64,000 nt of DNA from positions 558,001 to 622,000 of the forward strand of contig JASANH010000873.1 of assembly GCA_030248295.1 (NCBI GenBank). The letters run 5' to 3'. The DNA is from Mesodorylaimus sp. YZB2_4 (lineage: Eukaryota > Nematoda > Enoplea > Dorylaimida > Dorylaimidae). This document shows positions 32,952-44,477 of the stretch, in pieces (position 1 is the first letter of the stretch; every line of letters begins with the position of its first letter). The translations under genes were made by a program, and so were the position numbers. The notes beneath the pieces were generated by a model. The model was not told the DNA's origin. It did no database searches and saw only the letters and a program-made list of their open reading frames with translations.

Positions 32952-35900
32952 ATGTCGGCAGGCATTTTCTTGACGGTTATTTGGGCAGTTTTATGTTGCT
33001 CATTCGTAAAATCTTCCGATGTTTACAAGATTTTCGGTCCCGCTGAAGCAAATGAAACTTTTTTCTGCCGACATCCTCCTGCGAAACCATCGCCCTTCGC
33101 AGTAAAGCTACCCGATGTGTTTGCGGTAAGTTTTTGAACTGTTTACCCTTGCTGGGTGACTGAAAATCTTAGAAGCGCGTGGAACTGCCGCTGATGTTCA
33201 CGTGTAGTCCACGGTATGCTTGCTCAAGGGAGAGTCTTACTTGACCTTGGGACTCCGAGTTCACATTTTTGTCAGTTCAGTGTAGTTTTACAAAACTTTT
33301 TGGGGCCGGTGAGTCTTCGATGACACAGTGCCAGGCGCTCTGAGAATATGTATCCGTATCAGTGTGGGCATAAGCCTGTGTGATATAATGGACGCGCTCA
33401 CATAATCGCTAGGTCACTGAATTTAGATCGTGTTGGTCCCTCGAGTGCCATCGCTTACTCCGTTAAAGCCGGTAGGCCATAGGTTGAGCATTGTAGCAGC
33501 CAGCGTCGGCTTATTGCCGCGGCAACAAATGACATGGAAAACTGGTGATTGATTCAAAGAGAGATAATTGGCCGAGCTGCTTTCAGTGCAGCGATCACGA
33601 AGCTTGGCTGATCGTGAGTGCGGAAAGAAGGAGCTAAGTTATTGGACACTGAGCCAGCACCGCCCCTTCCTGTATAACGCATGTTTGTATGGCGCGTGAC
33701 TTAGGATTATTAAGGGTTGACATGCAATCGAAAACAAGTTTGCTGCGCTCATTTCGAAAGCTTGTTGATAGGCAGCTGTGCCACAGTGACGAAGGCCTGC
33801 TGTAGCAGTAACTGAAGCATGATTTTAGGCAGCATCGTAGGGCCACAAGGCGTGGAAGCAGTTGAGTACATATATTCTGGTCTGTTGCGAGATCTGGGCT
33901 CATGCGAAGCTCGGCTACGTAACGCGTAGCACGGCTACACTTTACCGAGTAAACTCTATTGGCTGTGCCAAGTCATGCGCAAAAAATGTTTTCCCACCTT
34001 CTAGAAGGAAGGATATTTTGTGTTACTTGATGACTCATCGCAGTTGTAACGAGCCTGCTGGGTTATAAAAGTAATTCAATCGTTAAACTTTTCAGGTTGC
34101 CATCGAAGCAGTGTACTATACCGATGAGTCAAACCCGAGGATCAGCGATCTGCTAGAAACGGTCGACAAAGTTAAGCAATTGACGGCTGTATCGCGTCGC
34201 GAGAATGGAATTGAGTATCAGTATGTTTTCAACCTCAGTTCCAAAACGTTTACTTTCGTGAGCGGTGAGCAATAGATATGCTTCTCTTCTCTTCGTTACA
34301 CCTTGCTTTGCAGATTCGACCACTTGTTTTGACGGCGCGCCGTTCCGCCCTTTCCAATTAAACAATTCTACCCAAACTGATCCGCTTCTCTTCCCCAGCA
34401 ACCTAACCGAGAAATGGTGGAACAATGTCAGCAGCATCTTGGACGTCTGGGAGTGGGCGACCAATAATGCGAACGAAATATACAAGGATGAAGATGAACA
34501 TTCTCAACATGAACATGGAATTCCAGTCGACCACTATTTCGTGTGCAAGAAGGGAGCTGGAGACGAGGTCATTGAAGTCGAAATTTGTATTGCGCGCCAC
34601 AGCGAAAAGTGGCCTGTGCCCGGGTTTAATGGATCTTTGCCTGTACGCATTGATTTTAAGCGATTTAACAGTAAGCAGTGTTGTCGTTTAGTGCCATCTT
34701 ATATTTATAATTTTTTTCTCATTTAGACGGCACTAAGGCAAATACGTCGATGTCAATCGAGGAATTCGTCGGCTACAGATTGTCGGCCTACCAGCCTGTT
34801 TCGGACGCTGGACGTGAGAAAGCGTTTTTGGTAAGTTTCAGTTTTGACTATGTTTTGGCTACCTGATGGTCGTCTTGATTCTTATTTAGCCCCCTCTCGG
34901 CGTTGCATGCAATATTAGCAGTAAGTCGCGTGCACCATTGCCTGAGTTGCCGAAAACATTTTCGGTCGCTATCGAATACTTTGGTCAAAGCAATGAGAAG
35001 ATCGCTGTTAGTCAGGTAAGGACTTTAGAATCTACCACGGCCACACAAATTGGAATTGTGAGGAGTGCAAAGTAATAGCTATGAATTTTTACAGCCCTTT
35101 CCGGGCTGAACAGGGCCTTGACCAAAAATGTTGAGGAATGGTCTCGAAAGGAAGGCCGCACTATATGAGCGCTGGTAGATTAGTTCTTGTCTGTTCGGGC
35201 TCCCATAATTCAGGGAAAACCGGGGAAAATAGGCGAGTCTCGAGTTTTTGTTTAGCCGTGGTTTTAAGGGTCCTGACTTTCAATCTAACCATCGATTGAT
35301 GCACCTTTCTTGTGAGTGGTCACTGCTAAAAGTTTTGCAAATTGTTGGGCCCGGAAATTGGTCACTGATGCTCTCATGTTTATCGCCCCGGAGTGCGAAT
35401 CGATAAGCGGCAGCGGAAGAGGTTTTATGGGCAGTCGTAATAATATGTGGCAGAAGAGAGTGTGGTTTGAGTCATGAGGTTTTTGGGGGCACATTGTTTG
35501 CTATTTTAGTTGCACGTTGACGATGGCAGACATTTGGTGGCATTCCAGTTCTCTAGCAACGAAACGGGCCTTCCGTTGACCCCGCACGAGGATCACGTGA
35601 CTTTGGATCGTGGAAACATCGTGCACGACTTCCATGATGGTGAGAGTGGCAGAGGTCGTTTGAAATGCTTTAGCCCATTTGTGGTTTATGGGTACTTGCA
35701 TAGCACCTAGGGTCTTACCTGCAAGCGTTCGACGTGGGGTCCCTCTCTACCTGAGCTGGGCTTGCCTGCGTTTGATGATGTAGCGTGGTAAAATCTGATA
35801 AATGATCACGTCATCTATTGTGGACCCTTACGGTTGGCACCTACATAGTACGGACCACCTGCTGTACTGTAAGTGTTGGTCTGTGTGACTGGCTATATAG

Positions 35901-37458
35901 GCAGGGCAGTCAGTAGTCTTCCCACTGGGTCTGCGGCTGAAACATCACCCAGAGGGTTTTGGTCCCAGCTACACGGTCTTGCCTAGAGGCGGACAATGAT
36001 AAAATGGAAACATGAACATTGTTTTAGGCATTGAATATGTCGTTAATACTGGAAGTGACACGTGTTATAACACGACTGATTTGCCCACTGATGCACCTGA
36101 TGCCGCTTTGGAGGATGGGACGAAACGTTTGATGGTCATCAAAAGTACCAACGAATTGCTCGGCCTTTTCCACGATCCCGCTGCTTTTTATTACGTCGGC
36201 GAGGTAAGTGAATTGTAGGATATGCCGCTAAAACGAAAGTTTTGTTGTCCTCGTCCACGCAGTCTGGCATCTGTTCTTCATAGTCGCGCGTTGAAGATGT
36301 GCAGTCACGTTTTAGCGCACTTTGGATAACGCTGTGCCTGCTGACGTTTGGATTGCGTCCGATCCGGCAGCGTCGGGAGAACAATCGCGTAACCGCTCGA
36401 AGGTGTATGAAGCTTATTTCAGCAAGGTGAGAACATTATGATCATTTTGGGCGTTCTACTAAAAACAGTGAACTTTTTCAGCCGAACTGGCAATCGTTTA
36501 CTGGCCTTGGAGCGGCACCGAAACCAGTTCTGCTCTTGTTGAAGATTTATGATTGGCCTGTAAGTTGGAGAATGAGTTTGAGGTTTTTGAGATGTTAAGC
36601 AAGTCATTATAGGGTTCGAACGAGCCCAAAGTGCCACCGACTGTGCAGACGCTGCGCTACCATGACTTTACGACCTATTCGAAACCCGGCGTGCCTTTGA
36701 GATTGTATGACGTGTCGCCGTGCTTGAATATTTCCAAGAATGACTCGTATTTGGTGGCGTTTGGAAATGGTAAGCGATTGTTATGGATGTGTGGGTATAT
36801 GCTAGTTTGTGGTCTATCGACGTAGATTCGTTGGTCAATGTCGAAAATGCTGGGCGCGGTAATGTGGAAGAAGCTTTGCGAGCAGCTATCGCCACGCAGG
36901 CCAAAGTTAGTCCGCTTCGAGTGACTAACTTTTACGTAAGTACTTTTCGATATTGTGTCACAGTGTGGTCATACGTCGGGTCTTCTTTGTAGTTCGAAGC
37001 CGTGAATGACACTTTCTGGGTCTTTTTCGTGATTGCGGATCGTCCGAAAGTGAACGGAACGACGACAACGAAGTGGTACGAGAAAGAACCGATAACGGCC
37101 AAGGAGGCGCGGGAGAACTTGAATAAAAGCATCGTGGCGGGGGCGCTATCGGTGCCAGTCGTACGTGGCGATGGAACCAGCTATGTAAGTTGTTTGTGGA
37201 TGGTGCAGCTGGGGTGTGGGCAATGTTCTGATGTACATTTTATAGTACGTAGCCTTGAACAAGAATTCATTGACCGCAGTGCCGCCCTATTTCTCGACGC
37301 CGGTCATTCGTCCCGAAGTCAAGCCGGGCGGTTATACGGGTGGTTCTATGGCGGCTTTGGGGATCTGCATGCTGTTAATCGGCGGAGTGTTGGGAATGGT
37401 TTTGGCGTTCTTTATGTGGAAACGCAATCGAGGTATCGCGTATCAGATATATGAGTAG
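32952..37458 (+). CDS. type I membrane glycoprotein with LolA-like extracellular modules
   Basis: Thirteen exons: 32952-33125, 34096-34264, 34314-34670, 34727-34830, 34890-35015, 35510-35639, 36028-36203, 36316-36426, 36482-36559, 36613-36769, 36826-36935, 36993-37184, 37246-37458, giving 698 residues. Residues 1-21 are a signal peptide; a single transmembrane helix lies at about 664-685, followed by a basic stop-transfer (KRNR) and a short tail. The ectodomain has several N-glycosylation sequons and two related halves. Each has a W...P...PVRI-type strand, a later Y-R/D-x-S/V motif and a conserved Cys near FLPPLGVACN or YDVSPCLN, recalling metazoan LolA-like-domain membrane proteins. That family match is from memory and moderate. 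The function is unknown. An alternative last exon at 37605-37651 changes the cytoplasmic tail. Confidence 0.7.
33217..33309 (+). repeat. 95-bp dispersed repeat, copy B
   Basis: Lies in intron 1 (33126-34095) of the LolA-like gene, in the same chromosomal orientation as copy A and about 0.95 kb from it. It contains ATTTTTG and ACTTTTTGG runs that loosely resemble Sm-protein sites, but no complete small RNA could be recognised. Confidence 0.85.
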
Positions 37459-37604
37459 GCTTGATGTGGTTGTTGTGGCGGGCAGTGGTATTTGCGAATG
37501 CGCCTTTATTTTTAACATGCACGCGCAAAAGTTAAGTTAGCATTTTTTGATATTTTTGCACGCATATCTAACCGGGTATCATTGTTTTTTTTTGCAATTT
37601 GAAG

Positions 37605-37651
37605 CGGGCGGCGGCGCTCCAGTGTATTACTCTAACAAATCAAGCGCATAA
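37605..37651 (+). CDS. alternative terminal exon of the LolA-like gene
   Basis: If the donor at 37433 (after Lys-Arg-Asn-Arg) is used, the message joins to 37605 in the correct phase, after a T-rich tract and GAAG. The tail becomes AGGGAPVYYSNKSSA instead of GIAYQIYE. Both readings end in stop codons and both contain tyrosine motifs. Which isoform is made is not evident. Confidence 0.4.
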
Positions 37652-39245
37652 GACGGGAGGACGGGAGCAAAGTCGTGACAGCCCAGCAGCAGCAGTGTGG
37701 ATGGACTAGTGATGAAGTGGAATCCCGGACTTGAGATATGGCTGGTGGTTGACAATGCTCATGTAAATGACACTTGAATGGTCCTATAATTTTTGAATGA
37801 CTGGCAAGTTTTGGTTGTTTTAAGTTAAATTTCTTTCCGTCTCACTGCTGGCTGCTGGGTGGTTTAGTTTTGCGTCCTAGCTTTAGTTCAGGGCGGAGCA
37901 ATGTTTGGATGTGCGCTTTGGTTTGGTCTACACTTGGTCCACTGGCCTCGCCTTGCTCGGTTGTGGTGCATTATTTAGGGTTATCTATTCTTGGTGTGTC
38001 AAGGTAATAGACCAGCACATTTTCTATACTGTTTTGCAATGAGGTTGAAGAGGAAGGGCCTTTTCAGAATGCACAGGCCCGGTGTGGATGACTTATTGGT
38101 GATGTGGTATACTATCACTTTATGCTCTCGTGCGAGCACCCTTTTTCAAGTCACTGCATATTTCCTATTCTTACACAGGGCTCTGTTGTTCATAATAATT
38201 ATTCACCTAATAATGAGAATAGTGTGTTATTTGGAAACGGGGATTGGTTTGGAATGCGTTATAATATGATCTGTTGAAGTAAACGGTTGAGTGTGAGGCG
38301 CATGCTGGGTGGGGGGGCTGACCATGGTGTGAAGTCAGGCCGGGCACTCTTACCTCAGTTGTCGATGGACGGGCGACTGGCCGGTTTGTACGGACTCAAC
38401 GTGGAGGAATGGGACGGACGTAAAGCTTGGGAACTCAGGCCGGGACGAGTGCAATATTGCGCTGAGACACGAATATGGCAACCCGACACGGCCGTGGGTT
38501 CCGTTAGCATTCGGCCAGTGAAAGGAAGGAGGCAGCGTCTAAACGAGCCATTTCTCGCTCTGCTAGTCGCTGCAGGTACGAGCGGGGCGAGTGTGTCCAA
38601 GTTAGTAGGCGAAGGAAGAAATAGGACAAGTCATTGAAGCAAGCATCGCGTCGACGATCCCCAAACCGGCCAGTTTCCATATATATAGCTGACGAGAATC
38701 TAGGCCAGCCTTTCACCTCGGGCAGTCCTACAAACCCACATTGCACACTTTCGCTCTTCCACTTTTGTACTTCGACTCGACTGGCACTGGTCAAATTTCG
38801 TTTTCGAGCAGGGCCAAACCAGTAGCCGACCTGTTGTATTCGCTCTTCCTAGTGTGAACTCGCATCCGCTGCGCACAGACTTGAAACGCATCTAGACCGC
38901 GAAACTCGTCTTCCTCACCGACATCACAATTTTAGATGCAAAGCGATGAAAATTTTTTGCGGCGCTTGACAATCCAACTGGAGCAGACGCGCGTCGATGC
39001 GCCAAATATTTCAGCTTTTCAAACGGTCTTACACGCTTCGATTCACTAATCCAAATTTGAAATGCACAAGGCCAAGATGACATACCAGAAATGAATTTGA
39101 CAAAAAACAAACACTTTCATCCAAGCAAAAAAAGCGACGCATTCGTGCTATCAACTGGATCTTTTCAAAGTCTTTCTTATTCGTAACCGCTAAAAAGGAA
39201 GACATTCCATAATCCAACTCGTCCGAGCAACCACGTCCAAAACAC
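37652..39245. other. intergenic between LolA-like gene and PSMB4
   Basis: About 1.6 kb between convergent genes. Open frames such as 38287-38637 (plus) and 39029-39217 (minus) have no recognisable features, start context or splice partners, so no gene is called. Confidence 0.4.
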
Positions 39246-40960
39246 TTACGTGATCATATGGGCCGTTTCCCAACGTCCTACGATCGGTTTCGGTTTGATC
39301 ATCTCGACACCTTCGGCGGTCACGATCCCAATTTCATACTAGAATAGAGCACGAGGTCAGGAAAAGAGACAAGACCAAAAGTATACCCTCGTAGGGCATC
39401 CCCTAAACCACCCAGCGATAGGTCAGCATCCTAATCCCGACGCTTGGGCATCGGGATTTCGCATAAATGAGGCAAAAGGTGTTGTCTGATTCACCAACAT
39501 TCTCAATAAATGAGATTCTGGGAAAAAGGTAGCAGCTCTTTGGGCGATTCTAGGGGTGCCAGGAAAGCTGGCATGGCTTATCCATGTTTGCAGTCTCTTT
39601 ACAAGTGTCAGTTTTCAGAAGTTTCAAAAAATCTGTATGACTGAAAAATGTGCTTTTAACGAGGGAAATGGGTTTATATGCAAAAGACAAAAAATTCAAA
39701 AAGTCCCAGTCCCGGAACAAGTGATCCAAACCTATGCTAACTACAACTGCATACTTTGCAAGGAGTACCATACATAAGCTGTATGAGCTGCTCTGATGAC
39801 CCCAAATCCTGTCTAGACCCACAGCCGAACCAGATGCTCCCATATCACCGAGCGCAGGTATGAGCACTCGAGGGTGACGGGAAACATTACACAAGAAATG
39901 ATATAACTACCCGACCGCACTCACTGGGATCTAAGCACCGTGGGACTGGTCTCACAATCAGCTAGGACATCTCCTTAAGTCACGACGATCAAATCACAAT
40001 GATGCAGGATAGGATCTAGGGTGTCCTAGGTGATTGTGACAGCGGCAGACGCCTAACCCAACAGCCCACATAGCCTACCTCGTTATGAGCCACGCAGTCG
40101 CGTTCGAAAAGCACTTCCAAGCACTCGCCCAACAAAGCTACAGCTTCGGCCTTGGTCAAAGCGCGTCCATCTTTCTTCTTATTCAGATAAGCCCGCTCCA
40201 ATACATCCTGCAGAAAATAACTGTTAGTTTTGGCCTTCCGTTCAAAGATACTTTAATTCATACCTGAACCAAATAAGATCCCAATCCGGTAGCGATGAAC
40301 TCATTTTGGTATCCGACCCCGAGCTTGTTGACACTGCCCAGATACGGCTTCTTCTCTGGACCAACCACTCCACCGACGATGTAAGTATTCCATAACGGAT
40401 TCATATTGGAACGCCTAGAACAGTCCGTTCGGTCATTCTGCCTCCTCTGTGAACAGTACATGCCACATAAACGAATCAAAGCAGATTCTCGGGTCCCGTC
40501 CCCCCAACCCAAAACCCCAAACACTCACCTGTTATAGAGGACAGCGCTCAACCACGAATGCAAAGCCAGAGGACTGAAAGCGGATTTCGGATCCATGCAT
40601 TCCAATTCAGTTCTAAAAGCCAATTCCCCCGTTCCTCATTCCTGCCTATCAAAAGCCATTCTCACTTACACCTTAGTCTCGACAACATTGCGCAAGAATT
40701 GATAATCAGCGTAATCGCCTCCGACTCCGATCACCGTTCGGTCGCTGACTTTGAACAAACGCGATACGGTCTTGTATCGAGCCATCTTGCCATACGATGC
40801 TAACGTGTCAGCCGTGACAGCGACACCTTGATCGAATACGACACCCACCACCGTCGTGCCCGTGCAGATCGGTTCCCTAAACAGACCACAACACTCAACC
40901 CACAGTCCCACATCCCCATAGCCAGGTCTGTGCTTACACAGTACGCTTCTTGCCTTCCAT
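39246..40960 (-). CDS. PSMB4: proteasome 20S core subunit beta type-4
   Basis: Six exons on minus: 40960-40938, 40876-40670, 40612-40529, 40414-40264, 40207-40079, 39338-39246, giving 228 residues. The core aligns with PSMB4 (beta-7 in ring order), a non-catalytic beta subunit of the inner rings: TGTTVVGVVFDQGVAVTADTLASYG, GGDYADYQFLRNVV, SNMNPLWNTYIVGG and IKPKPIVGRWETAHMIT. As expected for this subunit, the Thr of TGTTV is not positioned as a processed catalytic Thr1. The N-terminus is uncertain: the first exon's frame is open upstream through an acceptor-like TTTCAG at about 40983, and the family usually has some 35 more residues, so a further 5' exon may be missing. The stop codon overlaps a donor-like GTAAGT. 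The last intron is 740 bp; introns 1-4 are 56-114 bp. Confidence 0.88.
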
Positions 40961-41127
40961 TTCCAACAGTCGTTTCGGTTCACGTTCCTGAAACCAACTT
41001 CCATTACCTCCACCACACAGTCACTCATTTTCCAAGTAAGTATGGCTCACTTCCACAACCAGCAGGCACAGTCAAAGCCGAAAGACCAAAGGACTTTACT
41101 GCAAGACGAGCATAACATAAAAACGTG

Positions 41128-44100
41128 TCACGTGGAACTGCTGACACAATAAGCATCATCATCGACACCAGTCGAAGGCACGACTAAAGCCTTTCCTTCC
41201 GCACCCATCAAGTTTTTCTTGTACCAGAATCTGTGACCTAAAATACGAAGCACATTGCTGACCTCGGACTGGTTCTCATACAGTGAAAACTCTTATTGTA
41301 GTTTGCCCTCCTAGGACCTTCGCAGGTAGGTTCCCCGGGGTGATATGTACCCTGCGACAATATGAGATGGAGCACCCATAGGCACCCTGTAACAATGCTT
41401 TGCAAGAGGAGGATGAAGGGCAGGAACTATTATAATTGAGTGAACTCCAACTACTGCAAGAACACCAGTTTCTTTTAGATGCCACAATGTCTCAGAAATT
41501 TTACAATTTCCAAAGCGCCATTTCAAATTTCTCCAGGATATTTGAAAATTTACGGTATGTATATCAGAAGCGCACGTCAGACCGCACGTACCTGCACAAT
41601 CCAAGATAGCTTCTACGCACTTTTCCCGACAGCACAATCGGCATAAACTAGATACGCAGTTGTTCCCCTAAAACAGTCCACCATAGCCCCCTTCATCGAA
41701 ACGAAGTACTATTTGACTCACCGCTGGGTTGCCGCAATTGCAGCTAATGTAGGTAGCTTTCATCCGTTTCCTAACCGTCGTGGGCGACACGTTATGCTTG
41801 ACGTACTTTTTAGCTTTCCGCTTCGACATGCCGACTTCGCTGGCCATCAACGATATCTTCGCTTTAACCGCTTTCCGCGTGGCAGCTATTTCAGCCAGCA
41901 CTTCGTCGCTAACATTCATCGCTGGTTCGCTTAACGTGGCTGGCCGGACGTACGGCTGGCAAATCCAGTGCGGGAATGGAAGATTACCAGATTCGAATTG
42001 ACCAGTTGCCAAGTATGCGGCATGATCGCCCTGAAATTCAGGAACCATGAACGGTAACCAAACAGAAAATACATCTCAGGCCAATTATACCTCGCACCGA
42101 GTTTTCAAATCTTGACAAATCGACCGGAATTCATCCACTGTTTCGGCACCCGCAAGCAGAACGCGTAGGTCGTGAAAAAGTGATAAGCTTAAACGGAAAC
42201 CATAAAAAGCTTTGTATCAAGACCATCGCGATAACTTGAGCGTACCTACCTGTGATGACACAGCTTGAACAGATGACCTCGAATAAAGGATGAAGAGCAC
42301 GGGTAACGATCGACGAACTCCAAATATTCCAAGGCCATTTCCCAAACTGGGGGCTGTCGATTGTTGAACAAAGCGGGGTTGTGCAAATTGCCTTCTGGAA
42401 TCATATCAATTATTCTGCGTGAATACACAACAGATCTGACAAATATACCTGCCGTCATAACTCCATCAACGCCAGTTGCGTCCAGGCATCGTTGAATATC
42501 GGCGTAATACTGAATATTGCCATTGGCGAACACGGGAACGCTAACTGACTCCCTGAAATGGAAACAAGTAAAGCATAGCTGGCTGATGACACGACTGAAA
42601 TAACCGTACGTACTTGGCAATCCTGATGTAGTCCCAGTTTGCCAGCCCAGTCTTCGGTCCCTTTTGCTCTCTGGTACGCCCGTGAACTGTCAGCAGCTAG
42701 GGATAAAGGCGATGGGCGTTGGAGCTAGTGTAACTGTGCAGGCACTATGCTCAACATACCTGGCAACCAGCAGATTCTAACATTCTGGCATAATCGACTG
42801 TCCGCCTTGGGTCGTCGAACACGCGGATTTTGCAACTAACTGGAACTGATAGGTTTCGATGAACTGTTCTGACTAAAAAGTGTCAATGTACTGACAGGCG
42901 GGTAACTGCGGGAGGAAGACCTTACCAAGCTGATGAACGAGTTCCCATTCATCCTGCAAGAATGCTCCGTAGTGGCCACGTCTGGCGATTGTCTGAGGAC
43001 AGCCAAGGTTCAGGTCCACGCCATCGCAGTCCATTTGAACATATTCGCAGGCGCTTAAAAAAATGCTCGGATCGTTGGCGCAAAACTGCAAAGAACAAAT
43101 GTATTTCAGTGCTGGCATGCGACAAGTCGAATCGATAACACCTGATGACAGGGCTCACACGGACTTTTAAAAATTAAAAATAAGGGTATTTCAAGGTTCC
43201 TAATAAGCCAAAAATTCAAAAATTTTGGTAACGATGATAAATATTTGACTCGGACGACGTGCGACTCTACCTTCAAAGTTCAAAATTTCGGACTAGAAAG
43301 AAGTCAGGGTTTTTCAGGTTTTTCAGGGCATTCAGGGTTCGTGGGGACCCTGTGATGACCAGAAAGGTCAAGTATCTATCAGATACTGCGGACTTTTCAA
43401 GTCTTTCTTCATTCTGCCAGACTGTACCAGCCGACTTATCAACAGAACGAGCTTCCAGTTCAAAATTAAAGTGAAAAACATAATCAAAGATCAACCAGCA
43501 GCATGCATACTTCAAGAGGAGGTGCACATACCTGAACGATCAATGGTCTGTCAGCGGGGCAGGTTGTAAAATTTTCTCGTCTGTAGATTGGATCCTTGGA
43601 AAAATTGTTGGCGTGGAACATAGGCGTGTAACACAGTTCGGCTCCATGGGCTCGTGAGAGCATGCGCCAAGGCAGTTCACTGAAACGAAGCATAGATGTG
43701 GTGTTGGACAGTGCTAACTGACACCGCTGGCATGATAGCTATGCCCAGGTAACTCAATCCCCGTTCAAATCGGCGAATGAGTTTGATATGTTTCAGGAAG
43801 TATTGGGTGAAGACAAACTTAGAGCGATTTTGGTGGAAAGTATTGTAATCTCTGAGTGTAGGTTGGCCGAACCATTCACTCAATCAAAGGAACAAGACGG
43901 AAAGAGGACCCTGATTCAAGGCAACGGTGACCACTGAACCAGTAGAATCTGCAGATACCAGGCTAGAGAGACCTTTCCCTTCTCACATAGCGAGTCCTTA
44001 AACCATCAGTACATCGTACGACAGTCAAACTACATATACACTGTACCTTTGATCAACCATGGGTGCCACGACGAATCGGGCTGACTTTAGCTTCTCTCGC

Positions 44101-44168
44101 CAATAAGCATAGCCCTGTAGCTTATTCGGGATCTGTAAGTTTTCGTCTACATCAGCAACTGAAGCCAT
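41128..44168 (-). CDS. DUS1L: tRNA-dihydrouridine synthase 1-like
   Basis: Eleven exons on minus: 44168-44047, 43679-43532, 43085-42926, 42872-42760, 42696-42614, 42552-42449, 42394-42250, 42187-42091, 42030-41722, 41667-41592, 41237-41128, giving 488 residues (human about 473). It reduces uridines at positions 16/17 of the tRNA D loop using FMN and NADPH. The TIM-barrel start [14 protein letters not shown], the catalytic-cysteine motif NLGCPQ (Cys119), the phosphate-binding [12 protein letters not shown] and [10 protein letters not shown], and the helical domain [10 protein letters not shown] are all present. The C-terminus has a Cys cluster (CNCGN ... [10 protein letters not shown]), which may bind zinc. 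An in-frame Met at 44255 would add 29 residues. Introns 1 and 2 are long (367 and 446 bp); intron 1 holds a copy of a TyrRS exon. It lies 168 bp upstream of PSMB4 on the same strand. Confidence 0.95.
43762..43860 (+). pseudogene. TyrRS exon 2 fragment copied into DUS1L intron 1
   Basis: This 99-bp stretch matches 45402-45495 at roughly 85% by eye. It covers the end of TyrRS intron 1, the TTTCAG acceptor and the first 20 or so codons of exon 2. It lies antisense to DUS1L. It has a 4-5 nt insertion relative to the source and diverges after GAGTGTA, so it cannot act as the original exon. Confidence 0.75.
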
Positions 44169-44477
44169 TCTTGATGAATTTGCGAATAAAATCGAATGAA
44201 ACAGTCTCCACGTCCAGATCGACCGAGGGACTCGTGTGGGCAGTTGCATTGTCATTTCGCACTGAGTGGCATACTGTAGCGTAATACAGACTGCTTATGA
44301 CATTTCATAATCGTTGTAGTCGCAGATGATGCAACTTGCGGCAAACATACTGTATGTTCCGCGCCTACCTAATCGCCAGTGGGCCCAAATAAAAGATTTA
44401 ATCTTTCTTTGTCAGAGGCAGTCTTGTTGTTGATTTTGGTCTTCTGTCGGAGAGATCAACAGAGAGTTGTAGCAATC
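44169..44477. promoter_or_regulatory. shared divergent promoter region (DUS1L / TyrRS)
   Basis: 309 bp between start codons on opposite strands. No TATA element was recognised. A short palindrome CATACTGTATG lies near 44348. Confidence 0.35.

Noticed and set aside
33217..33309. Interpretation of the 95-bp repeat as a U-snRNA or spliced-leader gene
   Set aside because: Sm-like T runs are present, but I could not find a matching 5' domain, a leader-donor junction or a stable stem-loop set for any known snRNA.
38287..38637. 116-codon plus-strand open frame between LolA-like gene and PSMB4
   Set aside because: No recognisable motif or start context, and an equally long frame runs on the other strand over the same bases, typical of GC-rich chance frames.
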